Shown here: piece by piece, positions 1 to 10,300 of the stretch | How the letters are laid out: the number at the start of each line of letters is the position of its first letter | Numbering within the stretch: position 1 is the stretch's first letter | NCBI GenBank assembly: GCA_940671915.1 | Contig: CALNVZ010000218.1 | Coordinates: forward strand, 38,696,253-38,760,252 | Direction: 5' to 3' | Source of the DNA: Paracentrotus lividus | Taxonomy: Eukaryota; Echinodermata; Echinoidea; Camarodonta; Echinidae | DNA: 64,000 nt | The notes under the pieces: model-generated | Databases searched by the model: none | Seen by the model: only the letters and a program-made list of their open reading frames with translations | What the model was told of the DNA's origin: nothing | Program-made: the position numbers and the translations under genes

Positions 1-514
1 CAAAAGAAAGAAAGACATTGATATTAATTCGGTCAATCTTGTGAAAAAATTCTTGTTGATGTACTTATACTTGATTTTCATGTATGTTAAATGAAAATCT
101 CATCTTGTATTTTATTTCAGTTTTATGTACCTATCGTACTGTTGTTAACGGCTAGATTTTGTAAGCGTATTGTTTCTTCATTTGTTATGAATGTACCATA
201 TATGTTCACAGAACTGAAGAAAATACAAGGTACCTGTACACACAGAGGTCTATGTTGAGTCTATATTTTGAAGAAATTCATATAAGGTAATTAAATATGT
301 ACATGTTGTCCGGTACTTCTTGCATAAAACATGTAAATGTTTATGATAAATAAATAAATTCTTTACAAATATTTAAAGATTCTTTTTAAATCCATAAAAT
401 GCAGCCTATTTAAGATGATTTTTTTTTTCCCTTTTTTTTTTTTTTTTGTGACTTACATGTACAAGGGCCTGCAGTGAAGGATTATGATATCCATGAAATC
501 TTAGTAAAAGGAGG

Positions 515-655
515 TAGTCCCTGTTTCATGAAACAAACATTCACTCATTCTCACTGACAACTGTAATAAGCTACTGAAATGCTTACTTCTGATTGGCTGA
601 GAGCAAATTTGTTGGATAAAATATCTGACAAGTCCTTTCATGAAACGCCCCCTGG
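515..655. mobile_element. MITE family A, copy 1
   Basis: This is a short fold-back element. The left end reads TTTCATGAAA and the right end carries GACAAGTCCTTTCATGAAAC, which pair imperfectly. The core CTGATTGGCTGAGAGCAAAT is shared with copies at 2877-3021 and 46947-47091. This copy is the most diverged of the three: its left arm has lost most of the CTTGTCGGA motif. No coding capacity is present, as expected for a non-autonomous DNA transposon. Confidence 0.7.
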
Positions 656-1696
656 ACTTAACCTTTTGATGGTCTAATGGCCACCGCACACTATACTACT
701 TTTAGTCGCCAGCTGACCAACTTTAGATCAGAAAAAAAACATACGCATTTAGTTATTTCAGATCCAATGTCGGTCAGTCATGCAAACAAAAGTCGTAGAG
801 AGTTCAGCGGCCATAACATTTTTTGGGAGATTGTGGGATCTTTTTAAAGATATTTTGAATTCTTGTACCTATATTTGATTGAGCAGAATGAAACAAAATC
901 ATATTTGAAATGAGAATTATCAACACCCTAATCATGATACCAATTTGTTTATATCCACAGCATGCTTTTGTACTAATGTATTTGAATAAAGCCTGATGTC
1001 TAAACATCTCAGCTCAATGTGTATTCCAATCTTTTGTTTCAAACTGTAACAAAATATGAAATGATATCTTCATGTGCCGTATGATAATACCATTGAAAGC
1101 CCTCAAATTACCAATTACTCTGTAGCTTGGCCACTATCGATCAGTTGTTTCTCTTTATTTTCTATGTATATTAAGCCTGGGAGATAACATTTGTTGAGGT
1201 CTATAGTGTCGATCATCGATTTTAAAAATGTCATATTTTTTTAACCATTGCACAAACTTTGTATGCTCCAGATTTTGAATGATATCAAGATAGTTCTGTT
1301 ATTTAAAAAAAAGAGAAGTTAAAAAAAAAATCATATTTGTTTGAATGAATATGTATCTAAGGTATTTCGCTTTGTTTTTGTCATACATGTTTTATTTGAA
1401 TTGATTTTGTCATTGTTTTAAATGTGCTTATAGACTGTGGTGTAAGGTGATTTTAATTGGATGCAGACATGCCAATTGAGTTTACAAAATATGAATATCT
1501 TCTTATGGGGAGACAGATTGTCTGCAAGGATACTTTATTTTCTGAATGACCTAGGCATTATCCTGCATCTGAGCATGTCTTGTTGAAATGTCAGGCTTCC
1601 TCTCACAAACCTTACTGGTTTCACGCTATAATACTATGAGATGCCACTATGTTGTAAAACAGATACTGCAGTTATCCTGAGTGAATAGGAAAGTAA

Positions 1697-2166
1697 TTAA
1701 AGGAGAATTGTTCCTTTACAGATAGTTGGCTTACTGTGGATGCAGAAAAATCAAATAAGCACATCAATGAAGATTTGGTAAAAATGGGATAAATGATAAG
1801 AAAGTTATGAGTATTTGAATGTTGAGATCTGTGATGTAGGAAATCTCCCATTGGCAACGCGGTCACCATTTGGTGCGCACAAAAACTATTCAAAATGTCT
1901 CTTTATTTTCATTCTAATGATAGAAATATTTACATGTCACCCATAAAAAAAAATTATATATTCTACTGTTAGAATTTAGTAAAATGTGTCAAGAGATATG
2001 GGAAAGATCTCCCTGCATTACATCACACATCCTGGACGCGTTGCCAATAGGAGGATCTCCATATCATATCATTGCCTGATTTTTCTGAAACTTTTACCAA
2101 TATGTTTTTGGGGTTTGTCTCCATTCACTGAAGCTAAATTTCTCTGAGGGGATAATTCCCCTTTAA
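1697..2166. mobile_element. TTAA-bounded MITE, TTAAAGGRGAATT type
   Basis: The left end TTAAAGGAGAATTGTTCC pairs with the right end GGGGATAATTCCCCTTTAA. Inner arms also pair: CCCATTGGCAACGCGG near 1850 against the GCGTTGCCAATAGGAGG stretch near 2040. Both ends finish in TTAA, the target duplication expected of piggyBac-type transposons. The same TTAAAGGGGAA end recurs at 10766-11270. No ORF is present. Confidence 0.7.
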
Positions 2167-2876
2167 GTAACTGAGATAAGAGTGGGAAATTCACTTTCAA
2201 AAGTAAGAAAGTTGCTTTGTTTATTATGATGATGTAAAATGCTTATTGTTAATTCCAGTAAGAAATGAAAATGTTTTCATTTGAATTCGGATGAAGGACA
2301 ACATATAAATTGTGTAAACTATTAAGAATGAGAAATAAAAATGCAAACTGAAAAAAAACTAACTGATACCTTATGTTTGTTTTCTCTTCATTACACCAAT
2401 TGCAAAATATATTGCTCTATTAATACGATACAATTAGAGTTAAATGCTTAAACATATGAAACTATAAACTTTGTGAGAGAAATACTGCAAGTTTATAGAG
2501 ATTAAAATGTGAGTGCAACAAATTCAGGATTTAAAAAAGGGGGTGGGGCGCAGATAGCAAGTTTTAGAAGGGGGGGGGGGCACAAACTGCAATGTTCGTG
2601 TACTGCCCACTCCCATGATAAAGAGGTCATCGGAAGCAAGCCAATCAATTACCTTGTTATATAAATCTTGCTATATCATGAACACTTAGATACGTATTGA
2701 ATTGTGAACTTAGGAAAATGCATCATAACAAAATCTAAAATCTGAGCTTTTGTGAGGGGAGTACTAGCAATGTAATGTTCAATACATGGTTTAAAATTAA
2801 ATTAAAAAATGAAAAGATAAACAAGAGCAAACACCTCCTCCCCCTCCTCCCGACTACCTTGCTCCACCGTTTGTAA

Positions 2877-3021
2877 CCAGGGGAGCGTTTCATGACAGGA
2901 CTTGTCGGAGGTTTTATCTGACAAACTGTAACAAGCTACTGAAATGCTTGCATCTGATTGGCTGAGAGCAAATTTGTCGGATAAAACATCCGACAAGTCC
3001 CGTCATGAAATGCCCCCCTGG
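2877..3021. mobile_element. MITE family A, copy 2
   Basis: This is a 145-bp fold-back whose arms, containing GGACTTGTCGGA and TCCGACAAGTCC, lie near the ends just inside CCAGGGGAG and CCCCCTGG. Its interior is almost identical to the copy at 46947-47091. It is non-coding and lies upstream of gene 1. Confidence 0.8.
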
Positions 3022-3057
3022 TATGTTATTTACGTAGGGGTTATTAATTTATGAAAC

Positions 3058-3340
3058 ATGAGAGAGAGAGAAGATGCATTATGGGGGCAGGTTGAAATAT
3101 CGATATTGTCTGTTTATGATACAGATATAGAGATTCCAAGGAAACAGCTAGCCCACAACTCCACAATAACAATACAGACAGATACATGTAGATATAATGA
3201 CAGAAGAGATGGGAGAGAGAGAGAGAGGCAGATGGAAAGACAAAGAGATTTGTGCAGGGATTTTGCATGTGTAGGCCCAATAAGGGGTTACAGTTTGTTT
3301 GTTTTTTTCTTTTTTTTTTCTCTCTCTCTCTCTCTTTCTT
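3058..3340. repeat. GA/CT-rich low-complexity tract
   Basis: Short (GA)n runs (3058-3072, 3214-3230) and a (CT)n run (3318-3336) flank ordinary sequence. The region is open in several frames only because of its composition. Confidence 0.6.
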
Positions 3341-3589
3341 TTTCATTTCAACTATGAATTTTCTTCAAATAGGGCCTAAAGGTTAACATCTTAAAATAAT
3401 TGATACCAATGTTAGGCCCTATCAGCATAGGCCTATATGTCACATATTCTGCCTCCTGTCTTCATCCATAATGTTCTACAATCTACAAATATTAAGGTCA
3501 TGCAAGAAGGAAAATAATGCAGTACGAGTACGTTAAAGCCCCCCCCCCCCAATAGATAAAAGCCAACAGTTTTATTGTTTTAATTATTA

Positions 3590-3672
3590 ATCAGCACTTT
3601 GTACCTGTTTACATAAAAGGCGCTATATAAATTATGAATATTAGTATTATTGTCATTATTATTATTATTTAT
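3590..3672 (+). repeat. SINE-like tail with ATT repeat
   Basis: A GGCGCTATATAAAT motif is followed closely by an ATT-rich tail. Related GCGC...ATT/AAT arrangements occur in reverse orientation at 20745-20960 and 34190-34275. This layout resembles the 3' ends of short retroposons common in invertebrate deuterostomes. No pol III promoter boxes were identified here, so the assignment is tentative. Confidence 0.35.
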
Positions 3673-3985
3673 TGCTGAAAGATTTTGAAAGTGGGGGTGG
3701 GGTAGTCACAGTGGAAAATTAAGGGATCAGTGACACCATATTAGTATCAATTCTTAAAGTGATATTAATTGTTGTGCGAGTATACTCCTACGAGGTTATG
3801 CACAGTATCGAAAGAAGAAGAAGCTAGAAGAATTGTCTTTTTCTTTTTTTGACCGTTCATTGTTTCATTCGAGATTGATCTTGCATTTTCCCTTCTAGGA
3901 TACCATAGTCAAAAGTGAAGGAGGGAAATCTGCGACATATTCAAAATTCTTGATATGTAAAAGTGGCTGAAATAATACTTTCAAG

Positions 3986-6843
3986 ATGCCTAAAGCAAAG
4001 TAAGTTACGTTTATGTTATTATTGAATGTCACAGGCTTTCATATTGTTGTTAATTTATTTTTTGATATGGTTTCCAATATGATTTTCTGCCAACGAAACT
4101 TTAAATTTTTCTAACCGAGTCCCATCTGTTAATAATTGTGTGTGTAAAATGACGAAAATTAATTGAATGCGATTTTACGTGTGGGAACTTAGTAAGTTTG
4201 TAGTGGAGCAACACAAACGTAAGCCTAATTATTGTATGTCATGTATGTCGTGCAAGTGTTGAGGGGTTCTTGGTTGACCCTTTCCATGCTGTTTGTGCAG
4301 GCAAAGAGCAGCAGCCAAAGAGAGAGAGAGAGAGAGAGAGAGAAAAAAAGAAGAAGATAGAGTCGATTGTCTTGATTGAAGAGAAAGAGAGAGACAGAGA
4401 CTTGAAGAGAGAGGGAGAGAGAGTTAAAAAAAAAAAAAAAGAGGAGCTCAATAAGTGCAGCACAATGCTAGGAATTGTGCAATCCTGCATGTGTCCTAAA
4501 TTTCAATGCATGGTTTGGTACATGGCGTCTGCTCTAGCCAGGTTTAGACCGAGGCTGCTCTGTCCTCGTCATCGTAACCCCCTCTGAGCCTGAGGACAGA
4601 GAGCTGCCATTGCTCGAGCTGTTCAACCTGCAGTGTACATAGCCGAGTGTGTTTTCGGTGATTATATTATAGATCTATAAGATTAAGAAATTTATTCCAC
4701 TTACCGCATCTGGAAGTAGATTTTCTCTAGATCTATCTGTTTCTTGTCCTTGATGGCCAACTGTCTTGTTGAATTTGTTTTTAGGGGGTTTCTGTAAGTT
4801 TTTGCCCTGAAATTAGGGGAAATTTAACAGAGAATCACGGCACTGCAGTTTGAACAAATCTATAAGATTAAGAAAGTTATTCCACTTACCGCATCTGGAA
4901 GTAGATTTTCTCTAGATCCATCTGTTTCTTGTCCTTGATGGCCAACTGTCTTGTTGAATTTGGTTTTGGGGGGTTTCTGTAAGTTTTTGCCATGAAATTA
5001 GGGGAAATTTAACAGAGAATCACGGCACTGCAGTTTGAACAGCTCGCGCAATGGTAGCTCTCTGTCTACAGAGGGATACGATGAAGACAGAGCAGCCTCG
5101 GTCTACTGTAGGTTGAGACCCTTCCCAGCTAGCTATTATTCATTGCCTCATCTATCGTCAAGACAATTCAAGATGCTCATAACCATCATATACTGCAGCA
5201 GGACCTTGATAATAAATCAGAGACCTGGCAAATGAAGTTCAATTACAAAAATCAAAATTAAAAATATTTACCAAACTAAAGAATCATCATGCAATTATCA
5301 TTTTTCCTAGATTATCACTCTATATTTTGAGGTAGACTTATGATTTTGCTGACTGTTCTTGTGAAGTTTCATCGCGATTGAGAGGGCAGCTGTCCGCAAT
5401 TTCGATGTTAATTTAGATTGATAAAAATGGTAAAAAGCTACTCCAGAGCAATTACAAAGAGTGAGAGACATAATTTAAATAATAAAAGATATTGCTTGTA
5501 TCTCTCAATCACTCATTTTTCCTCTCTCCTATAACAGAGCAAAGAAGAGCAAGACCAAACGTCGTCATGAAAGCAGCAGTAGCAGTAGCTATGATGATTC
5601 CAGTGAGAGCGGTTCATACTCCAGTTCAGACAGTGACTCTGGTAATTCACATGTTTCTAGAATTTAAGAATTACTGTCATTAAAGCGAGAGCAAACTGAT
5701 CAATACTCTCATTGACTCTATGTTATAAATAGCTAGTCTGAAAATATACTTTTTGAGATAACTATTAACAATACAGTGTATTTATTTAACCTATAATTGA
5801 ATTTACATCAGGGAAACTAAAATGTTTTGAGGGGAAAAGCATTTGTTTAGCTATACTTGGCAACATAATCATAGCAGTGTGAATTTTTTTTATTAGTGAA
5901 AAAAAAAATGTTATCATTAAAATGGGCCTGTCACTGCTCAGGATGTTGCATTATGGGTAACGATTCAGGGCAGAATTGAGTAGTTGAGGGCTTGAGGTTG
6001 TTCTATACAAGGCTCTTGGTTCGTAATGGCTTTAAAAAAGGGATTAAATCCACTTTTGTAACTTCAATGAAAATAGTGTTGGTTTACAAGATTTTAAATA
6101 GTCGTCCAAGGAAAAGTGATATGTAAAAAAAATGCATTTTTTTCAATTGCTATCAAAACTTAAGCTGACTTTAATAGAAGATATCAACATATTTTGGTAG
6201 ATTTATAATTGATGTAATCTTATGCATGCAATGTAATTTATTTTCCTTTCTTAAACAGAGGAGGATTACAAAGTAAAGAAGAAACAGAAAACTAGGCTTT
6301 CTTCTAAGAAACAACAGAAGAAAGATAAGAAAAAGGCAGAGAAGGAAAAAAAGAAGAAGGCTAAAAGTAAGTATTTAAATTTTAAACATTAAGCACATTA
6401 GCAATTTACTAAGCAATCTGCTTCATATTCCATCATGATATAACCCAGTGATTTTTTCCCCCCACTTTTTTTTTCAAAAGTTTTTTTTTTTTTTTTTTTT
6501 TTGGGGGGGGAGGCCTGACCAGTTAAAGGCAATGTTAAAATCCTATTTTTGTCTTATTTGTTATTGATGGTTGGTTACATAAATGAAGTGCACACTGTAC
6601 AGCTAAAATATAAATATAGTCAATACAAATCCATGACGTAGGCCCTCCTTCTTGTGTAAGAATCAATGTATCCACTTTTAGGTTGGCATTTTATTTGACA
6701 TCGCCCCTCCCTATCTTTCCCTTAATTTCTTGCTTCCTGTGTTGCCCTCATCTCCCCCCCCCCCTCCCTCTCTCCCTCTCTCTCTCTCCCTCTGTATCAA
6801 ATATTGTTCTCTGTATCTCAATCTCCCTCCATTTTTGCTTTCT

Positions 6844-6885
<42 letters not shown>

Positions 6886-6894
6886 CCTTTGCTT

Positions 6895-6928
<34 letters not shown>

Positions 6929-7270
6929 TCCCCTTTGCTTCCTCCCTCTTCTCTCTCTTTCTCTCATTCTCTTCTTGTCTTTTATTCAGATAAGATATCC
7001 AAAGATGACTACTACAGCAAGAGCAAAGAATTTAGAGTTTGGCTTATGGAAGAGGTAAATTACATCTCAAGTATTTTGTAAAGAAAATAAATACTACTTG
7101 GTGAAAGGCAGATCTATTTTCTTTATAAAATATTTCTTGTATTTTTATTGAGTTCCCCTTTGCTGAATATTGTTTCTTTATCGACTTGAATGCCTAATAA
7201 ACCATTCATTTGTGCATTTTATGTAAAATTGCCAATTAATTAGTTATTTTGAGCATATTATACTTTTATT

Positions 7271-7301
<31 letters not shown>

Positions 7302-10300
7302 TATTAGACAGTGAGGTATTACAATTATTGCATTGAATATCAGTTATACTCGTCTGTGTCTTTGTGTATTTAGTCGCATGATACAGTCCCCTCCCTTTAT
7401 AATGAGGGATTCAGGACCCACCTAATTATCTTCTGACAAAGTCTTGTTATACTAAACACATGCACACATACACATGTGCATATTAGAAATTGGAACTGTG
7501 ACAATTGCCTTGATATTATGAAATCTTGTTGTTTCCATGCTCATTATAACGGGAATGGACTTTACCACATCAATAAATCAAACAACATTATATTAAAGCA
7601 TCTATTTTAGTGAACAGCTTATGTAATAGAAGATATGATGATTGATCTTTGTCACTATATATCTTGTATCATAATGACAGGTTTTATGTTCCTTGGTATA
7701 TTTTTAATCAACAGAAAAACAAACCACTTGATGAACTAGCATCCAGCAAGTCAAAGGCTTATTTTAAGAAGTTTGTGAAGAAATGGAACTCTGGCAAACT
7801 GTCAAAGGTATTTATATTCTACTCTCCTACAAAAGGAAAGATTTCAACAAAGTTGACACTTATAAGAAATAGAGGATAAACATTTGATTTTATTTGATTC
7901 TTCCCTCTCCTTCTGTTTTACTCAATTCCTTATCCCTGTCTTTATTGCCACATTATTCTTTTATTGAATGAATATAATTTCAGTTGTAATTTCTAATTAT
8001 CTATTTCTATTTTTTATTTTTTATTTTTTATTTCACAGAAATATTACAAAGGCATTGACTTTGCTGATGAGAAATCCTCACTGACAAAATACAAATGGAA
8101 GGTAAGACCATGTAGTGCAAAGACAAGGGGGGTATTCCCTTCTACCATATGGTCCCTGTGAGAAAGTTTTGAAAGAAAATGACTGCTTGTGTAATCCTAC
8201 CAGGGGGGTGTTTCACAAAGAGTTAAGTAGACTTAAAGTCGCACTTAACTTCTACGCCTATCTTGTTTTATAACGCGCAATGTGATTGATAGACTTATCA
8301 ATGGCGCGCATCCCCCGAGCAAGGTCAGTCCAATGAGGTGATGCGTAATATAACGCATGAAACTAACGATTTAAGTGCGATTTTTAAGTCTACTTAACTC
8401 TTTGTGAAACACCCCCCAGGTAACTATTTACACCTGGATCATGAGAAGAATTAATATAGTTAAAATGCGTTGTTCAACCAGCACAATTTCCATTCTGGAT
8501 TGAATTGAAACTATGAACTTAGTATCTCAAGTCAAGCGATTACTTGACTACTACACCTGGGTGATGACTCACTAACAGATAAAATCAATCCCAACTGGGA
8601 TAATATCAAATTTCGGATCAATAGCCATGTTATAGTTACGTAGGTTCATAGTTGGGATTGATTTTAAATCTTAGTGAATCACCCAATTAACTCTATATTT
8701 TAGAAGTATAAATTGTGTGTAGTTGTAGAGTACTTTATTATGGTTGATTAACAATTGTGTTCTGGTTGGAATACTCCCTAGAGAGTAGATAATGTGCATA
8801 CATTGTGTGGCACCATGCCTGAATCAGATTACTGAGGTAATACTGGCCCATATTCTCAAAGGTTGTTTGTTGTTGTTTTTATATTTTACGGCGCTTTCAT
8901 TCATTATATGAATATTTTCAAAACTGTGGACTGAAACCATGGATTACGTAAATTTTGTGTAATAATAACACTTAAATTTGGCGCGTGCATAGAGAAAGGT
9001 CTAATATGAATGCGCTATTTTGTCACAGTGCACTAATTTACGATTGTTGCTATGGTTTTAGCTTAACAAGCCCACAGTTTTGAATTAATGAGTCCACTGT
9101 TGAGTCAACGATTTATTTAAATTAATTGAAATAAACAGCAGACTTAACCATAGCAACAAGCATAAATTTAACGAATTTTAAAATAATCGCACATTCATAT
9201 TGGACCTTTTTCAAAGTATGCACCAAATTAAATGTAATTATTACACAAAATTTACATAATCTATGGTTTCAGTCCATGGTTTTAAAACCACATTTGAGAA
9301 CTTGGGCCAATGTGTTTGTAAAGTACATACAGTTGTAGCCTATGTATTTTAATCCGAAGTATTATGATGATTTATATAATATCACTTTTTTCATCCCAGT
9401 TTGCAGGTAAAGGTAATCCATCCCTGTCTCGTGACCTGGATGGTAGTATCAGTATGTCACCCTTCAAGACTCCTCAGCCGACAAGGTTCTCAACATTTGG
9501 GAAGAGCACCCTCAATGATGCCGCAGGAAGTAAAAGTGTACCACCGGACGCCAAGTTCATTGGCCCGAGTAGACCTGTAAGTAAAACATTTGTTTGTTTG
9601 TTTAATGTTGTATGATAAACTTTGTATTTAAATTCGTCTGACGTTTTTTCTATCCTAATGTTGTTTATCTCTCCTACAAATGTAACTTTCTCTCAAGATC
9701 TGTGTCAATTATTTTTATTGCAGGTATTTATCTCCATATCTTGATTACACCAAATAACTAAACAACTGCACAATCAAGCTGCATATTTAAAATTATCTAC
9801 CGATGCATGTACTATTATGGATTTAGTTTGTTTGCCCTTGTAGACCTAATTTTTTTTTTTTTTTTACAACTAACGTTGTTATTGTTTTGTTTTTTTTTAA
9901 ATTCATTTATGAAAGAGATCTGTGAAATTAGGCAATGTTGTCTTAAAATTATATTTTGTTGTCCTAATAAAACATAATAATATTAAATAAAACATGTAGG
10001 CCTATTATGCACTTGCGTGATTGAAAAATAAATGGAAGAACTTTCGTTTAAGTTGTGGATGTGTAGCTTTAAACAAAATAAAATTCATGATTGTTTTTCT
10101 CTCTGTCAGCCACCAATGTCTCAAGTTGAGCTGGAGAACAACAGAGAAGCTGAGAGGAAAAGATTGCAGAAAGGGAGGAAAGAGTTTAACAGCCACAATA
10201 AATTGGTAAGTCAAGAAGCACACAAAAGATGCAACAAATCACTTTTGAAAGACATAGTAACTTTTGTATATTGATAGTAGGACAACCAATGAAAATTGTA

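Larger units (their letters stand above)
1..3985. other. Intergenic DNA upstream of gene 1
   Basis: I see no coding exon here. Overlapping AATAAA motifs at 349-358 could end the 3' UTR of a gene lying left of the window, but nothing else supports that. The stretch holds two copies of a 145-bp MITE family (515-655 and 2877-3021), a TTAA-bounded MITE (1697-2166), poly-T, poly-G and poly-C runs, GA/CT microsatellites at 3058-3340 and a SINE-like tail at 3590-3672. The promoter of gene 1 must lie in its right-hand part, but no clear TATA box or initiator can be defined. Confidence 0.5.

Noticed and set aside
5492-5683. + strand 63-codon frame over exon 2 of gene 1
   Set aside because: It is the wrong frame. 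The correct frame, set by exon 1 phase, reads KAKKSKTKRRHE and a Ser-rich stretch.
6683-7081. + strand 132-codon frame ending in a real exon
   Set aside because: Its first part is a CT repeat in an intron. Only 6990-7054 is coding, as exon 4 of gene 1.
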